From Elusimicrobia bacterium GWA2_61_42 (GTDB lineage: Bacteria > Elusimicrobiota > Elusimicrobia > Elusimicrobiales > UBA9959), in the NCBI GenBank assembly GCA_001799615.1, contig MGTU01000004.1:1-64000 (forward strand): a DNA stretch of 64,000 nucleotides, in the 5' to 3' direction. Within the stretch, counting starts at the first letter, position 1; every line of letters starts with the position of its first letter. This document shows, piece by piece, positions 10,574-18,569 of the stretch. The translations under genes were made by a program, and so were the position numbers. The notes beneath the pieces are model-generated. The model was not told the origin of the DNA. It made no database searches and was given only the letters and a program-made list of their open reading frames with translations.

Positions 10574-11419
10574 ATGTCCTTAATACATCTCTTTCGTAAA
10601 TGCAACCAGCGCTGCGTGTTCTGCTCCTACCCGGAGGAGGGCGGCGCGGATGAAAGTGTTTCCCTCAAGGGGTGGCTGAAAGAGATAGCGGCCATGCCGC
10701 CCGGGCTGGTGCAGGTCTCGGGCGGGGAACCGCTGCTGGCGCCGGCGGCGGAACTGTGCGCGCTGCTGGCCGCCGTAAAGAAGCTCGGGCGCCAGGCCGA
10801 ACTGCAGACCAACGCCATCGCCGCGGCGGGCATGCGCGCGGAGAACCTTAACAAAATTGTGAAGGCGCTGAACGCCGCAAGCGGCTACTTTAACGTGAAT
10901 TTCCCGGCGTCCACCGCGGCGCTGGACCTTAAAATAACCAAAGTGAGGGGCGCGTATAAAAAACGCCTGGCCGGAGTGACACGGCTGATAAAGGCCGGCG
11001 CGCGGGTGCGCCTTACGCACGTGATCAGCTCTTTGAACTACCGGGAGCTGCCGGAGTTCGCGGCTTTCGCGGTAAAAAAACTTAAAGGCGTTTCCTGGAC
11101 GCAGTTCAGCTACATCAAGGGCATAGGCCGCGCCGACGGCCCGCTGTTCCTGCCCGGATACGCCGAGGTCCGCCCTTATCTTGAGAAAGCGCTGTTCGTC
11201 TGCGAGAAGAACGGCCTGCATTGCGAGGTGGACCATATCCCGCCGTGCTTCCTGGGCGGGTTTTACCGGCTGAACGTGGATATGGTAAAAATGAGGGACG
11301 GCGTGAAAGGCCCGCACCTGGAAGAGAAGGCTCACGTGCCCGCCTGCAGGGGCTGCCGCTTCCATGAGCTCTGCCCCGGCCCCAGGAAGGACTATATAGC
11401 CGTGCACGGAACCTTATGA
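10574..11419 (+). CDS. Radical SAM protein with four-Cys tail
   Basis: 281 residues. The [4Fe-4S]-SAM motif CNQRCVFC is at Cys10/14/17, only nine residues from the start; GGEP is at 50-53. The C-terminus holds PPCFLGGF and then a CxxCx5C cluster (Cys258/261/267), which probably binds an auxiliary Fe-S cluster. The same tail recurs in the genes at 20685, 22010, 23158 and 59426, so this is one local family. No clear ribosome site precedes the ATG. It overlaps the next gene (SufS-like) by ATGA, so the two are translationally coupled. The substrate is unknown. Confidence 0.85.
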   Translation: MSLIHLFRKCNQRCVFCSYPEEGGADESVSLKGWLKEIAAMPPGLVQVSGGEPLLAPAAELCALLAAVKKLGRQAELQTNAIAAAGMRAENLNKIVKALNAASGYFNVNFPASTAALDLKITKVRGAYKKRLAGVTRLIKAGARVRLTHVISSLNYRELPEFAAFAVKKLKGVSWTQFSYIKGIGRADGPLFLPGYAEVRPYLEKALFVCEKNGLHCEVDHIPPCFLGGFYRLNVDMVKMRDGVKGPHLEEKAHVPACRGCRFHELCPGPRKDYIAVHGTL

Positions 11420-12666
11420 ACAAGAACCTCGCAGCTTTGAAAAAAGAATTCCCCGCGCTTGAAGAGCGGTTCGACGGCCGCCGGCTGGTGTACCTGGACA
11501 GCGCCTGCACCGTGCTGAAGCTGCGGTGCGCGGCCGAGGCCCAGCGCCGCCACATGCTGCTGCTGGGCGGCTGCGGCGGCAAGCGATCCATGCATTCGCT
11601 GGCGGCGGCCATGGAAGAGGATTTTTACGCGGCGCGTGAGCGCGTCGGGCGGTTCATGGGCGCCGCCTCGCCCGAAGAGGTGATCTTCACTTCCGGCGTC
11701 ACCGACGCCGCCAACCTGCTGGCCAATTCTTTTCCCTTTACGCCGCGCAGGAACGAGGTGGTGCTTTCCCCGCTGGAACATAACGCCGTGTTCCTGCCTT
11801 TCGAACGCCTGGCGGCGGCCGGCCGCGTAAAGCTGCGCGTGGCGCCGCTTAAGAACCTTAAGGTGGATATGGCCGGGCTGGAAAAGCTTATAGGGCCCAA
11901 AACCGCGCTGGTCTGCCTGGCGCACGCCCCGAACATTTTTGGCGGCGTCCAGGACATTAGCCGCGCGGCGGGAATGGCCCACGCGGCCGGCGCCTATTTA
12001 TTTGCGGATGATGCCCAGTACGCGCCTTCTCACGGCGGCTGCGGGGCCGCCGACGGCGCCGACGCTTGCGCTTTTTCGGGCCATAAACTGGGCGCCCCGT
12101 TCTCTACCGGCGCCCTTTATGTAAAGAGCGGTCTTCTGGCGAAACTGCGCCCGTGGCGCGTGGGCGGCGGCACGGTGAAAACGGTTTCACTTGCCGGCGG
12201 GCGCTACAGCGCCGAATACCTGGGCGGCCACCAGGGTTTTGAAGCCGGGGTGCAGAATTATTCCGGAGCCGCGGGGCTGGCCGCCGCCCTGGACCGGCTC
12301 GAGAAAGCGGGCTTCGCCCAGATCAGGGCGCACGTCTCGGGGCTGGTGCTGCACGCGCTGGCGGAACTTGGGAAAATCAAAGGCGTAAAGGTGCTTGGGC
12401 AAAAGGAAGATATCGCCGAAGGTTCGCTTATTTCCCTGGCGCCGGTTAAAAAGGGTTTTTCCGTGCCGGACTTCAACCTGTTCCTTAGCCAAGAGATAAA
12501 AGGCCGCATGATAGCCGTGCGCACCGGCCGCCACTGCGCGGACCTCGCCTGCCTCGCCTCCGGCTACAGCGAAACCATCCGCATCTCCTACTTCGCCTAC
12601 AACACCCCCGCCGACACCCTGGTCTTCATATCAGCCCTGAACAAATATCTCTCCCTGCTAAGGTAG
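11416..12666 (+). CDS. SufS-like class V aminotransferase / cysteine desulfurase
   Basis: 416 residues. Class V PLP fold: EHNA at 121-124, FADDAQ near 196-201, PLP lysine Lys224 in FSGHKLGAP, and RTGRHCA with Cys374 where SufS (type II) cysteine desulfurases keep the persulfide-forming Cys. It probably releases sulfur from cysteine or a related beta-elimination substrate. ATGA overlap with the rSAM gene upstream suggests it supplies sulfur for that enzyme's Fe-S clusters or for its product. A selenocysteine lyase or C-S lyase role is also possible. No SufU or IscU scaffold is adjacent. Confidence 0.85.
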   Translation: MNKNLAALKKEFPALEERFDGRRLVYLDSACTVLKLRCAAEAQRRHMLLLGGCGGKRSMHSLAAAMEEDFYAARERVGRFMGAASPEEVIFTSGVTDAANLLANSFPFTPRRNEVVLSPLEHNAVFLPFERLAAAGRVKLRVAPLKNLKVDMAGLEKLIGPKTALVCLAHAPNIFGGVQDISRAAGMAHAAGAYLFADDAQYAPSHGGCGAADGADACAFSGHKLGAPFSTGALYVKSGLLAKLRPWRVGGGTVKTVSLAGGRYSAEYLGGHQGFEAGVQNYSGAAGLAAALDRLEKAGFAQIRAHVSGLVLHALAELGKIKGVKVLGQKEDIAEGSLISLAPVKKGFSVPDFNLFLSQEIKGRMIAVRTGRHCADLACLASGYSETIRISYFAYNTPADTLVFISALNKYLSLLR

Positions 12667-12677
12667 CGGCTTAAGCG

Positions 12678-12853
12678 TCTTTGCCTTAATACAGCGGGAA
12701 GCGTAGTCGGGCTGGCAAGGGTATGGGCCCGGCGGGCGCGGGGTCGGCCACACCGTGGCCGCCCCTCCTCTCTCAGGCTCGGCGCTTATGCAAGCCTCGC
12801 CTTCCGAGAGGGCCCGCCAAACCCATACCCTTGTCAGCCCTTCAAGGCAAAGA
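12678..12853. other. Highly structured intergenic element (ncRNA or MITE-like candidate)
   Basis: The 269-base gap between the SufS-like gene and ygeY holds nested inverted repeats. 12678-12687 pairs with 12844-12853 (10 bp, perfect). 12709-12727 pairs with 12822-12840 (19 bp with one G-U). 12731-12737 pairs with 12812-12818 (7 bp). Inside are two hairpins: 12740-12760 region (GGGG/CCCC plus GGCCAC/GTGGCC) and 12767-12811 (CCTCTC/GAGAGG plus AGGCT/AGCCT). The result is a rod ending in a three-way junction. No known RNA signature (RNase P, SRP, tmRNA) was recognised; 6S-like RNA or a palindromic mobile remnant are alternatives. The strand is undetermined. Confidence 0.6.
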
Positions 12854-12935
12854 CCAAAAAGCGCAGCATGATTTACAAAGCGAGGGCAGAGAGTTAGAAT
12901 ATAGGTGGATTTAGCTTAACTTCACGGAGGATCAT

Positions 12936-14126
12936 ATGAACAACGCTGAACTTATTCGCAAGGCCGCAAATAAATACAAGAAAGACATAGTCGCTTTCGC
13001 CCGCAATATCATCCGCACCCCCAGCTTCTCCTGCCAGGAAGGCGCGCTGGTGGAACTGATAAAGAAAGAAATGATCAAGGTCGGCTTCGACAAGATCAAG
13101 ATCGACGCGATGGGCAACATCATCGGCTATATCGGCCACGGCAAAAAGAAGATCATGATGGACGCGCACATCGACACCGTCGGTATCGGCGACAAGACCG
13201 CCTGGAAAATAGACCCCTTCGCCGGCATCTACAAGAACGACACCATTTACGGCCGCGGCGCCACCGACCAGAAGCTCTCCATGGCCTCGATGGTCTACGC
13301 GGGCAAGATCATCAAGGAACTCAAGCTGGAAGGCGACTACACGCTGATGGTGGTCGGTTCCGTGATGGAAGAGGATTGCGACGGCCTGCCGCTCCTGCAC
13401 ATCATCAACAAAGAGAAGATCCGCCCCGACTTCGTGGTGATCACCGAGCCTACCGACCTGAAGGTCTACCGCGGCCACCGCGGCCGCATGGAGATGAAAG
13501 TGGTGACCAAGGGCCGCTCCTGCCACGCCTCCGCCCCCGAGCGCGGCGATAACGCCGTGGTGAAGATGGCCGACATCACCAAGGAAATAACCGCCCTGAA
13601 CAAGAGGCTCAAGGTGGACAAGTTCATCGGCAAAGGCACCGTGGCCGTCACCTGCATAGAGTGCAAAACGCCCTCGTACAACGCCGTGCCCGACGAATGC
13701 ACCATTTACCTGGACCGCCGCCTGACCATCGGCGAAACGCTGAAGAGCTCGGTGGCCGAGATCCAGAAGCTGCCGTCCGTGAAGAAGGCCAAAGCCAAAG
13801 TGGAAGTGCTGCAGTACGACGCCGTCGCCTGGACCGGCCTGAAAGTGAGCCAGGAAAAATACTTCCCCACCTGGGTGCTGCCCCGCGAGCACAAGCTGGT
13901 TAACGCCGGCGTGGAAGCCGGCAAAGTGGCCCTTAACAAGATGCCCGTGGTGGACCGCTGGGTGTTCTCCACCAACGGCGTGGCTTCGGCCGGCCGCCTG
14001 GGCATCCCCACCATCGGCTTCGGCCCCGGCAACGAGGTGTACGCGCACACCGTCAACGAGTTCATGCCCGCCGAGGACCTGGTGAAAGCCGCCGCGTTCT
14101 ACGCCGCCCTGCCGCAGTACCTGTAA
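12936..14126 (+). CDS. ygeY: YgeY-type M20 metallopeptidase family hydrolase
   Basis: 396 residues, full length for the family. M20 metal-site motifs are present: DAHIDTVG (His78, Asp80), GRGATDQK (Asp111) and MEED (Glu145/146). The whole sequence resembles YgeY, the hydrolase linked to selenium-dependent purine catabolism loci, where it sits with YgeW and carbamate kinase. A GGAGG ribosome site lies eight bases before the ATG. It converges on ygeW across a shared terminator. Presumed cytosolic amidohydrolase or peptidase; the exact substrate is not evident from sequence. Confidence 0.85.
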   Translation: MNNAELIRKAANKYKKDIVAFARNIIRTPSFSCQEGALVELIKKEMIKVGFDKIKIDAMGNIIGYIGHGKKKIMMDAHIDTVGIGDKTAWKIDPFAGIYKNDTIYGRGATDQKLSMASMVYAGKIIKELKLEGDYTLMVVGSVMEEDCDGLPLLHIINKEKIRPDFVVITEPTDLKVYRGHRGRMEMKVVTKGRSCHASAPERGDNAVVKMADITKEITALNKRLKVDKFIGKGTVAVTCIECKTPSYNAVPDECTIYLDRRLTIGETLKSSVAEIQKLPSVKKAKAKVEVLQYDAVAWTGLKVSQEKYFPTWVLPREHKLVNAGVEAGKVALNKMPVVDRWVFSTNGVASAGRLGIPTIGFGPGNEVYAHTVNEFMPAEDLVKAAAFYAALPQYL

Positions 14127-14142
14127 CGGCGGGAAGAAAAAG

Positions 14143-14177
14143 AAGAGCCGGGCGCTTGCGCCCGGCTCTTTTCTTTT
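14143..14177. terminator. Bidirectional rho-independent terminator between ygeY and ygeW
   Basis: A GC-rich stem (AAGAGCCGGGCG pairing with CGCCCGGCTCTT around a CTTG loop) is followed by TTTTCTTTT on the plus strand and preceded by GAAGAAAAAGA, which gives a U-rich run on the minus strand. It ends both convergent genes. Confidence 0.9.
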
Positions 14178-14195
14178 GGGAACTTTTGTCCTGGT

Positions 14196-15386
14196 TTACA
14201 GCACGCGCTTCTGGCCGGCCTTGTACAGGGCCTCTATCACTTTCGCGGGATTCTTTTTCGTGCAGGCCGCCATCATGGCCGCGATGATGAAGGGTTTGTA
14301 GCCGGCTTCCTTGTAGGTGCCGATGCGGTACTTCTCGAACACCTCAGCGGAGACTTCGCCCTGCTTGCAGGACACGTCCGTGATGTCGGCCGGCAGGCAG
14401 TGCAGGTACAGGCCCTCGCCGCCCTTGGTGCCCTTCATTTTCTTCGCGTCGCATTCCCAGTCGGTGTGCCTGGCGTTCTGCGCGAGACATTCCTTCTCGA
14501 GCTCTTTGAGGCCCGGGTGGTCGTTCTTCTCGAGCAGGGCGGTGCGGCGCTCCATCACCTTGTAAGGGGCCCAGCTTTTCGGGTAAACAATGTCGGCGTC
14601 CTTGAACGCGCTCTCCATGCTGTTGGAGACCTTGAAGGACCCGCCGGACTTCTGGGCGTTGGCCTGGGCCACCTTGATGGTCTCGGGCAGCAGGTCGTAG
14701 CCCTCGGGGTGGGCCAGCTCTACGTTCATGCCGTAGCGGGTCATCAGGCAGATGACGCCCTGCGGCACGGACAGGGGCTTGCCGTAGCTGGGCGAGTAGG
14801 CCCAGGTCATGGCGATCTTCTTGCCTTTGAGATTCTCAAAACCGCCGAAGTGGTTCTTTATGAACAGCATGTCCGACATGCTCTGCGTCGGGTGGTCCAG
14901 GTCGCACTGGAGGTTTACCACGGCCGGGCGCTGGTTGAGCACGCCGTTCTTGAAGCCGTCGTCGAGCGCCTCGGCCACTTCTTTCATATAGGTGTGGCCT
15001 TTGCCGATGAACATGTCGTCGCGGATGCCGATGGCCTCGGTCAGGAAGGAGATCATGTTTGCGGTCTCGCGCACGGTCTCGCCGTGGGCTATCTGCGATT
15101 TGCCCTCGTCCAGGTCCTGCACCGCGAGGCCCAGCAGGTTGCAGGCGGAGGCGAAGGAGAAGCGGGTGCGGGTGGAGTTATCCCGGAAGTTGGACACGGC
15201 CAGCCCGGTCTTGAACATGTCGAGCGGGACGTTCTTCGCGTGGAGCTCTTTCAGGAGTTCGGCTATGAGGAACACGGCCTTAAGCTCCTTGTCCGATTTT
15301 TCCCAGGTCAGCAGGAAATCCTTGCCGTGCATGTCGACGCCCAGATTTTCCAGTTCAGTTAAAGATTTAGCGATATCGATAGACAT
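14196..15386 (-). CDS. ygeW: YgeW knotted carbamoyltransferase
   Basis: 396 residues. Carbamoyl-phosphate site motif STRTRFSF at 71-78, a HCLPA motif near residue 330, and the YgeW-type N-terminus. YgeW belongs to the knotted aspartate/ornithine carbamoyltransferase superfamily; its natural acceptor is not settled. It probably works with YgeY (convergent neighbour) and the carbamate kinase at 63045 to conserve ATP from a carbamoylated intermediate, as in anaerobic purine or ureide breakdown. GGAG lies about eight bases upstream of the ATG. Confidence 0.88.
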   Translation of the reverse strand: MSIDIAKSLTELENLGVDMHGKDFLLTWEKSDKELKAVFLIAELLKELHAKNVPLDMFKTGLAVSNFRDNSTRTRFSFASACNLLGLAVQDLDEGKSQIAHGETVRETANMISFLTEAIGIRDDMFIGKGHTYMKEVAEALDDGFKNGVLNQRPAVVNLQCDLDHPTQSMSDMLFIKNHFGGFENLKGKKIAMTWAYSPSYGKPLSVPQGVICLMTRYGMNVELAHPEGYDLLPETIKVAQANAQKSGGSFKVSNSMESAFKDADIVYPKSWAPYKVMERRTALLEKNDHPGLKELEKECLAQNARHTDWECDAKKMKGTKGGEGLYLHCLPADITDVSCKQGEVSAEVFEKYRIGTYKEAGYKPFIIAAMMAACTKKNPAKVIEALYKAGQKRVL

Positions 15387-15429
15387 TTATTATCTCCAGG
15401 TGCTCTTAAGCTTAAATGGCCGCGGCCGC

Positions 15430-15455
15430 GCTGAAATTTATGTGAATATTTCAGC
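15430..15455. promoter_or_regulatory. Candidate operator dyad upstream of ygeW
   Basis: GCTGAAAT, a 10-base spacer and ATTTCAGC form a perfect 8-8 inverted repeat, 44 bases before the ygeW start and in an AT-rich stretch. The geometry fits a dimeric regulator site. The downstream gene hxsB is about 135 bases away on the other side. Confidence 0.35.
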
Positions 15456-15590
15456 CGTTCGGTCCGGCCGGCTATTAATTAAATGTATTTCGCCGTCGTA
15501 TTGTCAAGACGCCGGCAATGAGCGCCGGCGGGCCTGGGTTCTTTAGGCGGCCTGTTTTTTATATGATATCTGTTCCCGTACGGGCTTAAC

Positions 15591-16997
15591 ATGCCGAAGA
15601 AGACCGACAATTCACCCGCTTATTTCAACTGGCGCCGCCTAAAATCCGGCGTACTGGTCACCGGCTATATGGGCGGCTGGGCCCTGCTCAAGCCTGAAGA
15701 GTTCCGGCTGTTCGCCGCCGGGCGCCTTAAAAGCGGGCCGGCTTTCGATAAGCTCAAAGCGGCCGGGCTTATCCGCTCACGCCTGGATTTTAACACTATT
15801 TTCTCCGACTGGCGGGATTCCAACGAGTACCTGGGGCGCGGGCCGGGGCTGCATATCCTGGTGCTCACCCAGAAGTGCAATCACAGCTGCGTCTACTGCC
15901 AGGCCGGTTCCGGCGCCGGGAGCAGCATGAGCGCCGCCACCGCCCGCAAAGCCGTGGATTTCGCCTTCAGCGCCCCGGTGACGGGACTTACGCTGGAGTT
16001 CCAGGGCGGCGAGCCGCTGGTCAACTGGCCGGTGCTGGAAAAAACAACTCTTTACGCCAGGAAGAAGGCGGCCAAAACCGGCAAAGAACTGGCCTTGGCC
16101 CTGGTTTCCAATTTCAGCCTGCTGGACCAGGAGAAAGCCGCGTTCATCCTCGGCAACGATATCTCGGTCTGCACTTCCCTGGACGGCCCGGCCGACCTGC
16201 ACAACGCCAACCGGCCTTTCTCAGGCGGCGACTCCCACGCCCGCGCGGTAAAGTGGATAAAATATTTCCAGGCGGAGCGCGGCCTGCCGCCGCCGGGCGG
16301 CCCCAGCGCGCTGCTTACGGTCACCAGGGCTTCGCTGGGGCGCGCCCGGGAGATAGTTGACGAGTACGCACGCCTCAAGCTGCCTTATGTTTTTCTGAAG
16401 CCGCTGTCTCCTATGGGCCTGGCCCGCGAGCAGTGGGGGCGTATCGGCTACAGCCCTGAAGAATTCGTGAAGTTCTACCGCGAAGGCCTCGACCGCGTGC
16501 TGGAGCTGAACCAGCAAGGCGTTCCTATAAAGGAAAAAAACGCCTTCCTGCTGGTTAAGAGAATAATCGGCAACCGCGACAATAAGTACGTGGACCTGCG
16601 CTGCCCCTGCGGGGCCGGGCTGGGCCAGCTGGCTTACGACCATGACGGCGGGATCTATACCTGCGACGAAGGGCGCATGCTGGCCGGAGACGGGGACGAG
16701 TCTTTCCGCGCGGGCAGCGTTCACAAGGACGCTTATAAGGCGATAATGGCTTCCGGGCCGGTAAAGGCCTGTGCCATTGCTTCCAGCCTGGACCTCCAGC
16801 CCAGCTGCTCCCGCTGCGCCTACCGGCCTTACTGCGGGGTCTGCCCCGCTTATAACCAGGCCGCCCAGGGCGGTTTCTGGGGCGCGATGCCCTCGAACGC
16901 CCGCTGCCAGGCCCTGTTGGGCGTTTTTGACGCAGTTTTTGAGCGCCTTCAGGACAAGCGCCTGGGCCCGGTACTGGTTAACTGGCTTGACCGCTAG
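15591..16997 (+). CDS. hxsB: HxsB-like radical SAM/SPASM peptide maturase
   Basis: 468 residues. The N-terminal part (FNWRRLKSGVLVTGYMGGWALLKPEEF) matches the opening of His-Xaa-Ser system maturases. The rSAM core has Cys96/100/103 (CNHSCVYC) and GGEP at 139-142 (EFQGGEP). The C-terminal SPASM domain has CPCGAG, YTCDEGR and PSCSRCAYRPYCGVCP, which should hold two auxiliary [4Fe-4S] clusters. It is first in an operon with the HxsA-like precursor at 18226, so it most likely modifies the His-Xaa-Ser repeats; the chemistry is unknown. TATGAT at 15562-15567 is a possible -10. No HxsC or HxsD homologue is recognised next to it. Confidence 0.78.
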   Translation: MPKKTDNSPAYFNWRRLKSGVLVTGYMGGWALLKPEEFRLFAAGRLKSGPAFDKLKAAGLIRSRLDFNTIFSDWRDSNEYLGRGPGLHILVLTQKCNHSCVYCQAGSGAGSSMSAATARKAVDFAFSAPVTGLTLEFQGGEPLVNWPVLEKTTLYARKKAAKTGKELALALVSNFSLLDQEKAAFILGNDISVCTSLDGPADLHNANRPFSGGDSHARAVKWIKYFQAERGLPPPGGPSALLTVTRASLGRAREIVDEYARLKLPYVFLKPLSPMGLAREQWGRIGYSPEEFVKFYREGLDRVLELNQQGVPIKEKNAFLLVKRIIGNRDNKYVDLRCPCGAGLGQLAYDHDGGIYTCDEGRMLAGDGDESFRAGSVHKDAYKAIMASGPVKACAIASSLDLQPSCSRCAYRPYCGVCPAYNQAAQGGFWGAMPSNARCQALLGVFDAVFERLQDKRLGPVLVNWLDR

Positions 16998-17117
16998 GCG
17001 CGCGGCTCTTCTTCAGGCGCGGCCACAGGCTTGAAAACCCGCGGTTTTTGTGCTAAAACATATACTTGCGGTAAGGGCTGCCTTCCTTATAGGCGGCAGG
17101 GGGAGTTTGGATAATTT

Positions 17118-18209
17118 ATGAAAAAATGGACCATCCTCATTATCGTAGTGCTTGCCGCCCTGATTTTACTCGTCCAGTACGTGATAGAAAAGAAAGCCGT
17201 GCCCGCCGGTCCCGGCGGCTCACAGGCGCCCGCGGTTGAGCAGCCCTTGGGCGTGGCTTTGCCCGAGGACGCGGCCGTTTCCGCGGCCCGCGCGGTGGGG
17301 AATTTTGTTCCCGAGACCTCCGGCAGCGTTTACGGCAGCATAGCCCTGCCCACCATACAGCCCTTTTATAAAGGCGCCTGCGAAGGCGGCTCCCTGAGAG
17401 AAATGCTGGACACGCACGACAGGTACTGGGGGTTCTTCGCCAGGAACACGGCTTTTACCCCCGATGAAGCCAACAAGATGTACAACCTGCTGGCCGATTA
17501 TGTCGGCTGCCAGGCCGCCGCGCGCACCGACACTACCCTTTGCGACAACCTGCCTGGCGTAGCCGAGAAGGACGGCCAGAAAGTGCCGAAGGAGATCACG
17601 CCCCACTACATCTGCCGCGACAAAACGGTTTCGGTATTGTACGAAGGGTACCGCGCCGGGCTGGTAAAGGACGAATTCCCCTGCCGGGCGATGAGCGAAC
17701 GGTGGGACAAGACCCGCGTGGCCATGTTCTCCGTGCCTGAGCTCTGCCGGAAGATCTCCGAGGGCCGCGCCCCCGCTCTTTCCTACCTGAAGGGCATCTT
17801 TCCCGCGCCCGAAGCCGCCCCTTTGCTGGAGGCCACTTTCCCCGTGAAGGAAGCCGACTGCGCGGGCGACAGGGAGTGCCTCAACAGGTACGCGATCTAC
17901 AAAGGCGTGAAGTCCGGCAGCGCCAAAGCCTGCCCCAAGGAATATACCACGTACTGCCAGGCTTTGTCCGAGCGTTCCGCCCTGCCCTGCGACAAGACGC
18001 TGCAGGAAATGTCCAAGTTCTACTGCGCCACGGTAAGCAGGGTGAAAAAAGCCACCGGCGGCTACATCGGCATGAGCAAAGCGGACATAGCGGCCGAGAT
18101 AGAAAAGGCCAAAGCCGTAAAGAACGAAGCCGACATGATAAAAAAAGAGCAGGAGAAACAGCAGGCGGAGGTTAACAAACGCGCGAAAGAACTGCTGAAC
18201 AGCAAATGA
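17118..18209 (+). CDS. Membrane-anchored Cys-rich protein of unknown function in Hxs operon
   Basis: 363 residues; family not recognised. One N-terminal hydrophobic helix (about 4-24, after MKKWT) makes it a membrane-anchored or secreted protein. The body has 12 cysteines, most in short Cys-Xn-Cys pairs (for example VGCQ...TLCDN, ADCAGDRECLN, KACPKEYTTYCQ), an even number that fits disulfides outside the cytoplasm. The last 50 or so residues are a charged, coiled-coil-like tail (AEIEKAKAVKNEADMIKKEQ). It lies between hxsB and the hxsA-like gene, 17 bases before the latter. Possible roles are partner, anchor or export helper for the modified peptide. This is inference from position only. Confidence 0.7.
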   Translation: MKKWTILIIVVLAALILLVQYVIEKKAVPAGPGGSQAPAVEQPLGVALPEDAAVSAARAVGNFVPETSGSVYGSIALPTIQPFYKGACEGGSLREMLDTHDRYWGFFARNTAFTPDEANKMYNLLADYVGCQAAARTDTTLCDNLPGVAEKDGQKVPKEITPHYICRDKTVSVLYEGYRAGLVKDEFPCRAMSERWDKTRVAMFSVPELCRKISEGRAPALSYLKGIFPAPEAAPLLEATFPVKEADCAGDRECLNRYAIYKGVKSGSAKACPKEYTTYCQALSERSALPCDKTLQEMSKFYCATVSRVKKATGGYIGMSKADIAAEIEKAKAVKNEADMIKKEQEKQQAEVNKRAKELLNSK

Positions 18210-18225
18210 CCGGAGCTTAATATTT

Positions 18226-18543
18226 ATGAAAAAGAAACCGTCCAAGATCAAAAAAAACGTAAAACTTTTCTTCTCCAGCGAGGAAGGTAAAATGCTGGAT
18301 TCCGATATCGTCAAGACGGGCCTGGCCCTCGGCATCCTCGGCATGACCATGGTCGACCAGGCCGCCGCGCAGGTCCACAGCAATTACTTCAGCGCCACCT
18401 CGCATACCAGCCATACCAGCCACGGTTCCCACGGCTCCCACGGCTCCCACGGCTCTCACGCGTCCCATGGCTCTCACGGTTCCCACGGTTCCCACGGCTC
18501 CCACGGTTCTCACGGCTCTCACGGCTCTCACGGGTCCTATTGA
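18226..18543 (+). CDS. hxsA: HxsA-like His-Xaa-Ser repeat precursor peptide
   Basis: 105 residues. A basic start (MKKKPSKIKKNVKLFFSSEE) is followed by a hydrophobic segment (about 30-48) ending AAAQ, like a signal or cleavable leader. From residue 58 to the end there are fifteen Xaa-Ser-His triplets (Xaa is Thr, Gly or once Ala) and a final GSY, which read as continuous His-Xaa-Ser. This is the signature of HxsA targets of the Hxs radical SAM system. A GGAG ribosome site (18212-18215) lies ten bases before the ATG. The repeat may be a histidine-rich metal-binding or cross-linked surface material after modification. Confidence 0.8.
   Translation: MKKKPSKIKKNVKLFFSSEEGKMLDSDIVKTGLALGILGMTMVDQAAAQVHSNYFSATSHTSHTSHGSHGSHGSHGSHASHGSHGSHGSHGSHGSHGSHGSHGSY
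18397..18540 (+). repeat. In-frame 9-bp Xaa-Ser-His coding repeat
   Basis: Sixteen 9-base units of the form (GGC/GGT/ACC) TC(C/T) CA(C/T) encode the tail of the HxsA-like peptide. Units differ at synonymous positions, so the protein sequence is kept while the DNA has drifted. This suggests selection on the peptide rather than recent slippage. Confidence 0.85.
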
Positions 18544-18569
18544 CGGCCTCCGGGCAGCGCCACTGCCCT

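Noticed and set aside
12723-12914. Small open frame in the structured intergenic region
   Set aside because: It covers the paired stems and has no ribosome site or recognisable product.
14400-15362. A 320-codon plus-strand frame opposite ygeW
   Set aside because: It is the antisense shadow of a well-supported gene.
18397-18540. Tandem 9-bp repeats resembling a CRISPR-like array
   Set aside because: The units are contiguous, with no spacers, and are in frame with the HxsA-like peptide.
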